From Amoebophrya sp. A120 (Eukaryota; Sar; Dinophyceae; Syndiniales; Amoebophryaceae): a stretch of 64,000 nt of DNA. This document shows positions 34,288 through 44,222 of this stretch, in pieces; positions within the stretch are counted from its first letter, which is position 1; each line of letters starts with the position of its first letter. The stretch covers positions 3,081,151-3,145,150 of the forward strand of contig CAJINV010000007.1 of assembly GCA_905178155.1 (NCBI GenBank), given 5' to 3'. A program made the position numbers and the translations under genes. The notes under the pieces are model-generated. The model was not told the origin of the DNA. It was given only the letters and a program-made list of their open reading frames with translations, and ran no database searches.

Positions 34288-37200
34288 ATGAAACGCACCC
34301 GCGAGCAGGACAATACTTTCCCGACGGTGCTGCCGACCGGACAGCCGCAGGACGGGGTATTAAACCAGCAAGTTACAACGACCGACGGGAGAGGCAATGG
34401 CGGCCCCAGAAGAAAACTCGATCCGGCGAACCAGGTTCTTGCAGCGGGCCCGTCGATATCAACTGTAAAAATGTCTGGGTCTGGAAATTTGTGATGCTAA
34501 AATGTGCAAGAGGAGGTCACTTGCTTATGCCGGAAAGCATGACAAGGTTGCAGCACGCTTTCTCATACGAACTCCGCATGAGAAACTGCGTTTTTGTATG
34601 ACAGAAGAGGCTACCACTGTTCTTGGTCATGCAATACAGATTTCACAGCAATGCAAGACCCGCATTACAAGTTCCAACTTTCCAGACCCAGACACTTTTA
34701 CGATCCATAGTCAACCGGTGTGGCTGAGCAGCCAGGGGCGGTTCCCAGTCCGGCGCGAGCGGTGCTTTCCGGCACCTCTGCGGCAACCAGTAGCTCGGCG
34801 GCAAGGCCTATCAACTGTAAAAATGTCTGGGTCTGGAAGATTTCTAGACTTGTCATGCAGGTTTTGCATGAGTCTTGATGTCTGTGATGCGTGCCCTAGC
34901 ATCACAGATTTTTTGAGGCCTTCTTGATGCCTATTCCGCATTACAAATGCCATCTCCGCGTAGCAAAAATCACATTCCCTTGGCTGCTCATGCAATACAG
35001 ATTTTTTTGCAATCCAAATGCAGCATCACAAGTTCCAGTCTTCCAGACCCAGACAGTTTTACATTTGATAAGGCCGCCCGGAACGCAAGATGTGGATGTG
35101 GGCGAAGAGATCGCGACGCGGATGAAAATGCTGGCGGAAAAGCATAAAAACGACCTCTACCGGTATAGCGAAAGTTGTGCGAAGTAGAAAGATTTATTGT
35201 TCAGATCAGAAATGTTAAAAATGATGTTTTTTTGTATCTTTTTTGTCTATTGTGATTGTCATTTTTGTTCCACCCACCATTTTCATTATCGCGTAAACTA
35301 CGAACTTAAGCACAAAAAATCCACAGCTGCACCCGCGCGAAAGTGGTAAAGGCCGGACTTCCGAATCCACGTAACGCGGATGCGGTCGGCTTCCAGCTTC
35401 TCGGCGAAGACGGCAAGCACTTCCACGTGACCTTGCTTGACAGTTGGGCGGAAGAGTGGAAAAACGCAAAGTGGACGCTCGAAAAGGGGGACATCGTGCA
35501 TTTGATCGGCGACCCGCCCATGTACAAGTTGATCGAGAAGCACAAGCACTGCGAAATCTCCGATCGGGCGGAGCACCAGTACCGGATGCTGTGCTTCCAT
35601 CCAGATATTCTGCTCACCGGTACTGCGGTCTCCAACGCGCTCTCCTGCAGGAGGTACGCGTTGATTGCGTACGAAATCGGGGAGAACATGGCCTCCACGT
35701 CCGCGGGGTCGCGGGCTTTGGTGGTCGGAAACATCGTGCACGCGGCTCTCCAATACGCCATGGCCTGTCAGGATTTCACGGACGTATCAAATGTAAAAAT
35801 GTCTGGGTCTGGAAGATTCTGAGATTTGTCATGCATGTTTTGCATGACCCAGGATGTCTGTAATGCACGACCGCGCATCACAGATTTTGAGCGGGCTTCC
35901 TGATTCCTACTCAGCATGACAAACGCCCTCCCCGCGTAGCACAAACTAGACTCCTCTTGCTGGTCATGCAATACAGATGTTTCTAGAGTCCAAAGCTAGC
36001 ATTACATCTTCCAGACCCAGACATTTTTACATTTGATAGGACGTGTTTATTGACAACACGTTGCGCGAGGAGATCGACAAAAACCTCGTCGTATTGGAAT
36101 GAAAAATGCCCCCACCCCGGAATTTGGAAAAGGTTCTCATGCAAAGTTTCCAAATGAAAGCTTTTTGTCTTGCGTGAAAGGACTACGAGCCTTTCTGATC
36201 CGGAATCTAGGGGCGCAATGTATCTTCTGCATAACAGATCCGGCTACTCATGTGCTCCTTTGCAACACAGATTTGAGCTATTCAGCATGGAGAATTTGTG
36301 ATGCTGATATATGCAAGGCGGGGAATGTTTCCATTGGAAAGGTTTGCAGTACAAATGCTGACAAGTTCTGGGGTGGGGGCATTTGTCACTGTAATACGTC
36401 GATCTGTGGCGGTTGAAGATCTCGACCGACGAGATGTTCAAGGACTGCCGACAGCGGTTGCGGAACGCGACGGACTGGGTATCAAATGCAAATAGATCTG
36501 GGTCTGGAAACTTCTGATGCTACAATGTGGATGACGGGAACACCTCCGAGTACAGCCCAGCATGACAACTTTCTAGAACGCCTTCTCATAGGCACCCCGC
36601 ATGAGAAACTGTGTTTCTGCACGATGACAAAAGAAGCTGCGACTTTTGTTGGTTATGCAGTACAGATATCCACCCAGGGAAGTAAGACTAGCAGTACAAG
36701 TTCCACCTTTCCAGACCCAGACACAGTTGCATTTGATACTGGGCCCAGCAGTACTACTTGCCGCTGGACAGCGTGAAAGTGGTCGCGAAAGCGGGCGGCC
36801 GGGATAAGCCGAAGATCGCGCACTTGATCGGGAACGAGCAGAACGTGTGCTCGCACAGGTTTGGTTTGAAGGGGAAATTAGACGGGCTGGTGAAGACGGA
36901 TTCCAACAAGACCTCCGCTCTGGAGATAAAAACGGGAAAAATCAAAACCGAGCACGTCGGGCAGATCACGGTCTATTACCTTCTTCTCTGCGACCTCGTG
37001 AACCAACAGCTGGAGAAGGAGTTGCAGGCCTGTTCCGACGAGGGGCTGCTGTTGTATCCGCACAAAGACTATCAAATGTAAAAATGTCTGGGTCTGGAAG
37101 AATGCGCGATTTGTCATGCAGCTTTTCCATGACCCATGAGGTGTGGAATGCAGGACCTAGCATGACAGATTCTGTGCGATCTTTCTCATGCCTATCCTGC

Positions 37201-40200
37201 ATGAGAAGCTGCCTCCCGACTTGGTCAAAACTGGACGACTTTTGGTAATCATGCAACACAGATTTTTGCATGCTGCAGATTTAGCATGACAAGTTGCATT
37301 CTTCCAGACCCAGACATTTTTACATTTGATAAGGACCAGTTCACGTATGATGCGAAAAAGATCTCCCGGTTCGACATCCGCGCGATCATGCAGATCCGGA
37401 ACATGCTGGCGTCGACGCAGCAACGGAGGCGGCAAACGCTGGAGGAGGGGAAACTTCGCGGGCCGATCTGGCCTCCGATGATTGACCGGGAGAACGGGGA
37501 AGAACCGTCGGAGTGTCGCCGGTGCTTCCGCCAGAGCCACTGCTACACATTGGCGGCGAGCTGCGAGCAGAAGAAGGAGTTGAAGCCCGATATGGATCCC
37601 CGGGTGGCGAAGTACATCCAGAATTGGCTCATGGTGATCGACGCAGAGGAGGTGTTGAGTGCGAAAGCCAAGGAACGATCTTGGCGGACGAACACGAGTT
37701 TGGGTCGAGACAATAACGGTGGGAAGAACAACATTAAAGGATCTGCCGCACAGGACGACGTAATCAAAAAATTGCAGTTCGGGAAACCGGATAGCGGAAC
37801 ATCAACAGCTTCAAACGGTGCGACTACAAGCTCTTCCTCGAGCAAGAATCAAGAGCATATCCCGCCGGCGGGCACGAATAAAGATGATGACCGCGGGTGT
37901 GGGCTCCGGTATTTGCAGTTTGAAACCGCGAGACTCGTGGACGCGCATAGTAGCGACCATTTCTTCCAGGACAACGCCGCCATGGCAAATCAGGAGCAGA
38001 TTTGTCACTGGGTCTTCACCGTGCCAGAGTCGGAAGCGGAGGCGAAGTTGAAAGCACTGCAGCCATCGTCCGTTGGAACTACTGCAACCGCTGAAGAAGG
38101 TGCTGGTCTTCAGAATTCTATTTCCGGACGAGGTCATCTTCAACATGCTGCTGGCACAACTTCCTCCTTCCCGATCGCCTCCCCCGGCCCCCCACGTGGG
38201 AGTCAGATCGATCTCGAAGACTACGGCATCGCGGCGGATGGAACTACTACAACAAAAAAAGCAAATCTAAAGCCCCCGGACGAGAATACCAAGAAACTGG
38301 TCGAGGATCTTCTCACGCTGCCCTTCACCGTCGGCTATCAAATGCAAAAATGTCTGGGTCTGGAAGAATGCAAGTTTGTCATGCTTGTCTGGCATGACTC
38401 GAGAATCTGTGTTGCATAGGCACGAAAAAGCTCTCTTACCTGTCATGCAAAGACGCAGTTTGCCATGCGGAATACGTAAGACATAGCAGCCAAAAAATTT
38501 GTCATGCATAGCTGCGTATTGCAGTGCGTCTATCATTCACTTTTAGCATTACAAGTTTCCACACCCAGCAGACATATTTGCAATCCATATCGGCGAGCAG
38601 GTGACCATTTCCCGCGAGCCGGAGGGGCCTTATCAAGGTGAAAAATGCCCCCAACCCCGAACTTGGGAGCATTTGTATTGCAAACCTTTCCAAATGAAAC
38701 ATTCGCCCTCTTGCATCTATCAGCATCACAGATTTTCAATCGTGAATAGCAAAAATTTGTATTGCAAAAGACCCCAGCAAGAGTGGCGCTTGTCATGCAA
38801 GCGATGCGATACACGCCTAGACTCTGCATCAGAAAGATTCGTACTTCTTTCATGCATGACAAAAAGTTTGCATTTGGAAACTTCGCATCACAAATTTTTG
38901 CGACTTTGGGGGTGGGGGCATTTTTCACTGTAATAGGCCTTACGCCTTGTTTTCCGCGGAGGTGGTGGAGATGGATCTGAAAACCCGGAGAATTGTTGTG
39001 AAGCCGCGCATGGAAATATCCTATTTAGAAACGTCCCCACCCCATAGTTGTAATGCAAATCTACATGCTGAAAATGTTTCTCATGCGGAGCCCCATGAGA
39101 AGCAGTTTCTAGTCGTTTTTTGAAATTTGTCATGCTCCAATCAGCATGGTGTGCTAGGTCTGTGATGCTGCTGAGCTAGCTCAAACAGCACTACACTACG
39201 AGTCCAAATTTGTGATGCAAAACAGCCAAAACTTGTGGATTTGTCTAGCCGATTCCCCATCTTGACTATGGTGTGGGGACATTTTTACTCAGGATAGGAA
39301 ATCGCGGCGCAGCTGAAAACCAAGACCGGGGCGCAGATGTGCGCGACGCAGCTGGCGGACATCGAAGATCTGCAAAAGGCGCCGTCGCAGATGACGAACA
39401 AGGAAGTAGAGAATGCCCCCAACCTAAAAGTATCGGCTGATGCAGCCATGGAGATCGAGAAAATCGGCAACACGGCCTTGTCGGGAAACGACTTCTACCG
39501 CATGGACAAGGACGAATACGGTGGGGGCTTTCAGAAGATCCGCGGGGATTTGATGCAACTGGTTTGCGTTTCGGAGCTCGATAACCCCTTCGTGGGGAAG
39601 ATAAAACGGAAGTTGATTTTCCTCGAACCGCCGGAGTTTTCGGATCAGGAAATCGATGTGGACGCGCAAAGAATGGTAGTGCCCGGGCAGCAAGTGCCGG
39701 GTGAGAAGGAGCTTTTACTTTTTTGGTTGCGATAGAAGATTTTCGTTTGAAGATTATAGTAGCATTGGCGATGAATCATATCAATCTCAATGTACTACGT
39801 AAATCGGACTAAAGGAATAAGCTCCAATCATAAATCAAGTAGCTACGCACAACACAGTTTCCTACCGCGCCAAACTCCTCCCCACCGACATCGCGCCACA
39901 CAAGGGATGCCTGGAGCAATGGAACCGAATGAACGACACGCAGAAGGCCGTAGTGGAAAAGTGCTTCAAGGCGGAGGACTACTGCGTGGTGCAGGGCTAC
40001 CCGGGGACCGGAAAAACAGAGGTCTTGGCGAATTTGCTGGAGCTGTATCTGAGATCCGGAAAGCGCGTCCTCTTCTGCGCCTACACCAACGCGGCCGTGG
40101 ACAACGGTTTGCTGCGGTTGCTGAGAAACCAGGAAAACAACAACCAGAAAGAGCCTTTGTCCATCCTCCGCCTCGGCGCGGAGACGAAGGTGCACACTTT

Positions 40201-43200
40201 GATTAAGCCGTACCTGTTGAAGAACTATGCAAGAAAAAAACTGTGTTAGTGTAAGTGTAACTTTGTAATGCAGAACATGCAACAGAGTTACAGTTACACC
40301 TGTCATGCCAGGCAACCATGAAATCCTCTTTTCATGTGTGTTTTAGCCACGCATGACAGGTTTTCGCTGTCATGCAGAGCAAATTTGTGATGCTGTCAGC
40401 CAAGAAAAGTTACACTAACACAGTTTTTTTTCTTGGATAAGAACCGAGATCATTTGACCACCACCGCACACGTGGACCATTTGGTGGGGAATATCCAACT
40501 GGTCGCCTGTACCCTGCTCGGGTGCCACGACGCGTTGGTGCAGCACCTCGATTTCGATTTGGTGGTGGTGGACGAAGCCAGTCAAGCCACGGAGCCCGCC
40601 ACGTGGTGCGCCTTGTTCAAGACGAAAAAGTTCGTTCTGTTCGGGGACACGAACCAGCTCCAGCCCTTGGTGAAGCACCCGAAGGCGAAGCAGTTCGGGC
40701 TGCAGGTGTCCTTGTATCGTATTTAAAAATGTCCCCATACCATAGTTGTAATGCAAATCTGCATGGTGAAAATGTTTCTCATGCGGAATTCCATGAGAAG
40801 CATTCTCTAGTCGTCTTTTGGAATTTGTCATGCTCCAAGCAGCGTGATACACTAGATCTGTGATGCTACTGAGCTAGCTCAAACAGCACTACGCTACGAG
40901 TCCAAATTTGTCATGCAAAACAGCCAGAGCTTGTGGATTTGTCTAGCTGATATCCCATCTTGACTAAGCAAAGCACTTCGTAAAGCAAAGCACTTCGTAA
41001 AAAGAAAGCGTAGCCATTGTAGCTCATGTAAAGACGCACAGCAGATACTTCAACACACTAGCAGCGTGCGGGGGGGACCATTGTGGTCCCCCCCACCCGC
41101 TGCGCCTCTAAATAAAACACGCCAGGGAGTTTTCTTTTTTTTTCCAGCAGAGGCTGGCTGTGGGAAGTAGGGCATTGCCGGGGATTTGAAATGCAAATTA
41201 TATGACGTTGGCACTGCGATTCTATTTCTATAGCTTATCTTGTGACGTTTACATTTTGATTTTCTTTGGCTTTTCTCACTCTTTGGACAGCTTTCGCGTC
41301 ACTTCATTGATTTTGCAAGTAATAGAAATCACCACGGAAAATGGAACGCGAACGCGGAGTCGGAAACATTGAAAACGACCCCAAGCTCAACGGAAGCGCA
41401 TGGAGGGTGGATGGGGGTTGCAAGATCTGCGCGTGCCGCTGCCGCTACAGTATGAGGAAGACTAGGGCGTGGAGAATGCGCACGCGGGTGAGGAGGGAGG
41501 AAACGGGACCGAAACGAGAGCAAGGGGCGCAAGACGAAAGTGGATCGAGAACCAACTTGCTGGAGCAGCGGACAAGAGCGGAAAGTAAGAATATCAAAAC
41601 AAGATGAAAAAGCCTTTGATCCGCGCAATTGCTGGAATGTGAATGGCGTGGACAGCGGAAGGGGTCTTTCGCATTCCAGGAAACGCCCACCGCCCCCAAT
41701 AGCTTCGTGATCCGAATGATGAAAAAAAGAAAAGAAAAGAAAAGAAAAGAAAAGAAAAGAAAAGAAAAGAAAAGAAAAGAAAAGAAAAGAAAAGAAAAGA
41801 AAAGAAAAGAAAAGAAAAGAAAAGAAAAGAAAAGAAAAGAAAAGAAAAGAAAAGAAAAGAAAAGAAAAGAAAAGAAAAGAAAAGAAAAAAAAAAAAAACG
41901 CGAAAACCGACCGGCGTTCGTTCGTTCGTCCGTAGTGCTTCGCTTGAAAAAACAAAAAGTATTCTAGTCGCAAAACCAAGCGCCGTAGTTTTCTTTACAA
42001 CCGTTTTACCAGCCGCAGGTTTGCATCTGCGGCTACTGCTATCCTGCAAACGCCCGGCGTATTTTTGAAAAAACATTATCTGCCTCGCTGCAACCGGGGT
42101 TAGGACGTGCCTCATTCAGGGCGGGCGGTAGCTAAATGCGGACCTGTGAGGGCTTAAGTTCTCTGAAGCGCGCACACAGTCACTAGCGTAACCACTACAA
42201 TAAATTTTTGACCGTTTTACGAACTTCGTCAAAAAGTCCGGGGCTGCTTCCTCCCGCAGTAAATAGAAGGGTTTAGGTGTTTAGGGTTTTCCGATTCAGA
42301 AAAAAAAAGTTCTTCGCCATCGTGGAAAAAACTGGATCGGACGTGTGCCGCTGCTACCGGCTCGACACGTAGAAAACGAATTTCGCGCGTTGTGCGGGAG
42401 TAGCTACCCCTCCCCTGCTTCGGGTTGTAGTTGCCACTGGCGTCATTGATTGCGGTCGACAATATCCTTTCCCGATGATTTCCTTCTTTGGGTTTGTGTA
42501 TGGTGAATAGGAGCTTGCTCCTTTTTGTGCCGCGGTGTCGGAGGTTTTGCAGCATTCACGCACAAACTGCATTTTTGGAAACGGAGGGGGGGTGCGGGAC
42601 CCCCATCAAGTCGTCGCGGCGCGAAGCCGCAAATCCCTGGGCCACGTTTACCACCAGAAGTATTCCGCCCGGTGGGGCGCTCCACTGAAACTGAACTGAA
42701 AATTTTAGAGGGGGCCGGGCAAAAAAAAAATAAAAAATATCCCATCTTGACTATGGGGTGGGGACGTTTTTACATAGGACACCTTGATGGAGCGACTTGC
42801 GAAACTCCACCCAGTGTGCGTCGCGGAGCTCACCTACCAGTACCGAATGAACGAGGACATCCAGAAATTGCCGAACAAACTGATCTACGACGGCAAGCTG
42901 AAGTGCGGGAACGCACAGGTGTCCACGCGGTCCATGCGGGAGTTTTACACCAACGAGCAAATTCAAGATTTGGCCACAAATGTTATCGCGAACGAGGAGA
43001 AAAACCCGAGACTTTTTTCTCTGTTCAAAGAGATCAAACTGTGGGAAAGAAAGGCACTGAATCCGGACACCGGGGTCACCTTTCTGGACACGGGGGACAC
43101 GTTCGCGGAGGATCCGGTGTCGAAGCAGGAGAACTTCGGAGAGGCAAACTTGTGCCGCTCTCTGGTCGAAAAGTTAGTCGCTCTGAACGTGCCGGGGAGG

Positions 43201-43539
43201 GACATCGGGGTGTTGTCCCCCTACAGGAGGCAGCTTGCTTTGGTGAAGGAGGTGTTTCAGAACGCGCACCTGACGGAAGAGGGCGTGGAAGTGTTGACCG
43301 TGGACGAGGCGCAGGGGAAGGACAAGAAGTGCATTTTGGTCAGTTTGGTGAAGTCCAACACGGACCGGTCCGTCGGGCAGCTACTGACCGACTGGCGCCG
43401 CATGAACGTCTTACTGACGCGGGCGCAGTGCAAGTTGATTCTGATCGGGTCGGTGCCGACGCTAAAGTGCGAACCTTTGATGGAAAAAATGATCAACGAG
43501 TGTCACGGACACGACTGGATCTGTCAGGTGGATTCTTGA
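34288..43539 (+). CDS. DNA2: DNA2-type nuclease-helicase, complete
   Basis: DNA2 cleaves 5' flaps of Okazaki fragments and resects double-strand breaks in the nucleus. Fourteen exons join in frame, and the sum is exactly 1394 codons (1393 residues) from the ATG at 34288; an upstream ATG at 34039 would add 83. The disordered N terminus is followed by the RecB-like nuclease with HPDILLTGTAV, GNIVHAALQ and LEIKTGK (about residue 376; Glu and Lys are catalytic). The four iron-sulfur cysteines are a first Cys in NALSCRRYAL (about 230) and CRRCFRQSHC plus a nearby Cys (486-502). A spacer follows, then the superfamily 1B helicase: GYPGTGKTE (977), VVVDEASQAT (1093), GDTNQLQP, YQYRMNEDI, TVDEAQGKDK and NVLLTRAQ. 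Eleven introns are introner elements; two are GT-AG (35184-35326, 39701-39857). Exon 9 (38595-38630) is only 36 bp. All key motifs look intact. Confidence 0.93.
34457..34714 (+). mobile_element. Introner element, family A, DNA2 intron
   Basis: TATCAACTGTAAAAATGTC to GACACTTTTACGATCCATA. The duplication is GTCGA (34452-34456) and GTCAA (34710-34714). The junction falls in the unconserved N-terminal region (AGPS-TGVAEQ), so it is supported by frame only. Confidence 0.82.
34809..35075 (+). mobile_element. Introner element, family A, DNA2 intron
   Basis: TATCAACTGTAAAAATGTC to GACAGTTTTACATTTGATA, with exact duplication AGGCC at 34804-34808 and 35071-35075. The interior has the same orientation as the one at 17770. 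Confidence 0.88.
35785..36043 (+). mobile_element. Introner element, family A, DNA2 intron
   Basis: TATCAAATGTAAAAATGTC to GACATTTTTACATTTGATA, a near-perfect TIR. Exact duplication GGACG at 35780-35784 and 36039-36043. The junction reads QDFTDV-FIDNTLR. It is an intact-looking copy, probably young. Confidence 0.92.
36092..36401 (+). mobile_element. Introner element, family C, DNA2 intron
   Basis: TATTGGAATGAAAAATGCCC to GGGGCATTTGTCACTGTAATA, with exact duplication CGTCG at 36087-36091 and 36397-36401. The junction reads NLVVD-LWRLKIST. Its interior is reversed relative to the copy at 17399. Confidence 0.9.
36480..36743 (+). mobile_element. Introner element, family A, DNA2 intron
   Basis: TATCAAATGCAAATAGATC to GACACAGTTGCATTTGATA, with exact duplication CTGGG at 36475-36479 and 36739-36743. 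The junction reads ATDWA-QQYYLPLDS. Confidence 0.9.
37070..37336 (+). mobile_element. Introner element, family A, DNA2 intron
   Basis: TATCAAATGTAAAAATGTC to GACATTTTTACATTTGATA. The duplication is AAGAC (37065-37069) and AGGAC (37332-37336). The junction reads YPHKD-QFTYDAKK. The interior is a close relative of the element at 308 in the same orientation, so that is a recent copy pair 37 kb apart. Confidence 0.9.
38336..38594 (+). mobile_element. Introner element, family A, DNA2 intron
   Basis: TATCAAATGCAAAAATGTC to GACATATTTGCAATCCATA, with exact duplication TCGGC at 38331-38335 and 38590-38594. The junction reads PFTVG-EQVTISRE. The interior is the reverse complement of the copy at 5007. 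Confidence 0.9.
38631..38940 (+). mobile_element. Introner element, family C, DNA2 intron
   Basis: TATCAAGGTGAAAAATGCCC to GGGGCATTTTTCACTGTAATA, with exact duplication GGCCT at 38626-38630 and 38936-38940. The junction reads EPEGP-YALFSAEVV. It is close in sequence to 17399 and in the same orientation. Confidence 0.9.
39017..39301 (+). mobile_element. Introner element, family D, DNA2 intron
   Basis: TATCCTATTTAGAAACGTCC to ACATTTTTACTCAGGATA, with exact duplication GGAAA at 39012-39016 and 39297-39301. The junction reads KPRME-IAAQLKTK. Confidence 0.88.
40226..40444 (+). mobile_element. Introner element, family F, DNA2 intron
   Basis: TATGCAAGAAAAAAACTGTG to CACAGTTTTTTTTCTTGGATA, with further inner pairing TTAGTGTAA / TTACACTAA. 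Exact duplication AGAAC at 40221-40225 and 40440-40444. The junction reads YLLKN-RDHLTTTAH. Confidence 0.9.
41069..41097. repeat. Perfect short hairpin of G-run and C-run
   Basis: GGGGGGGACCA, a three-base spacer TTG, then TGGTCCCCCCC form an 11-bp stem. It lies near the 5' end of the nested insertion and could be a structural feature of its RNA. Confidence 0.7.
41723..41888. repeat. AAAAG microsatellite, about 32 units
   Basis: An uninterrupted 5-bp tandem repeat inside the nested insertion, ending in a run of A. The lysine-rich and phenylalanine-rich open frames it creates on the two strands are artefacts. Confidence 0.95.
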
Positions 43540-44222
43540 GAAGATCTGGTGGACATCTTCTAAACGAACGCTTTTTTCATTTTATCAACATCATTCATAC
43601 GTCGAAAAAATAAAGGTGCGTACTTAAGTGACCAATTCATTGGTCGGCCTAAAGTGCAGTTGCACAGGTTGACGCTCGATGGCGGCAGAACAAACGTGCT
43701 TCAAAGAATTCCAAGCTTCGCGCATGGTCGCGTGGTCATTGAATTTTCATTTGTGCATAATGGTCTGCGTCAGCGTCGTGCTGCGTCCGCGTCGCGACGT
43801 CAATATTGCGAACACCATATCCTGCGATAAGTACGTTCTTTGGTTGCTCAAAAATTGGATCAACTTCTTTTGTTTACGATTTTTTTCCTTTGACGTGAGT
43901 CGGAAACTTCAACTTTTGCACATTCTTCCTGACACAAGTTCCACTTTTGTTGTATGTTTCAGCTTTTGAAGTTTGTTTCACAGATCGATGACCTTTTGCC
44001 TTTTTGAGCCAGAGCTGAAGGAACGGCGGTACGTAAGTCGTGGACTGCGACTGACTGTGTAATCAAAATCTGTGTAATCAAAACGACAATCAAACAGCTC
44101 GTCATAAGTAGAACAGGTAGTTACTTTAGATTTTTTCAAGAGTATGAATAGAAGAAGTCTGAGCAACGGCTTCGTAAGATTTTTTCAAAGCCTCTCGATG
44201 GAAGACTGACATCCAAAGAAAG
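43540..44222. other. Intergenic, no gene seen
   Basis: AT-rich, with AATAAA at about 43608 just past the DNA2 stop. No coding or RNA gene is supported. Confidence 0.6.

Larger units (their letters stand above)
40967..42737 (+). mobile_element. Poly(A)-tailed 1.77-kb insertion inside the introner
   Basis: The insert is bounded by a direct duplication TATCCCATCTTGACTA (40951-40966 and 42738-42753) and ends in an A-rich tail (42721-42737). These are the hallmarks of target-primed reverse transcription (LINE/SINE-like or retrocopy). It starts with two tandem copies of a 17-bp unit (AGCAAAGCACTTCGTAA). It encodes no reverse transcriptase that I can see, so it is either non-autonomous or a retrocopy of an unknown transcript. 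Confidence 0.75.
40715..42786 (+). mobile_element. Introner element, family D, split by a nested insertion
   Basis: The start TATCGTATTTAAAAATGTCC (40715) and end GGGGACGTTTTTACATAGGACA (42781) flank what would be a normal element of about 285 bp plus an insertion. Duplication CCTTG at 40710-40714 and 42782-42786. The junction restores LQVSL-MERLAKLHPV of the helicase. Confidence 0.85.

Noticed and set aside
34457-35075. Clustered inverted repeats considered as a CRISPR array
   Set aside because: The repeats are paired ends of 260-bp elements inside a eukaryotic gene, not regularly spaced 25-40 bp repeats with unique spacers.
36759-37069. Interpretation of the DNA2 region as several small genes
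   Set aside because: The separate open frames join into one exact reading frame with nuclease, iron-sulfur and helicase motifs in the family order.
41629-41979. Lysine-rich (+) and phenylalanine-rich (-) open frames
   Set aside because: They are produced by the AAAAG microsatellite and have no coding character outside it.
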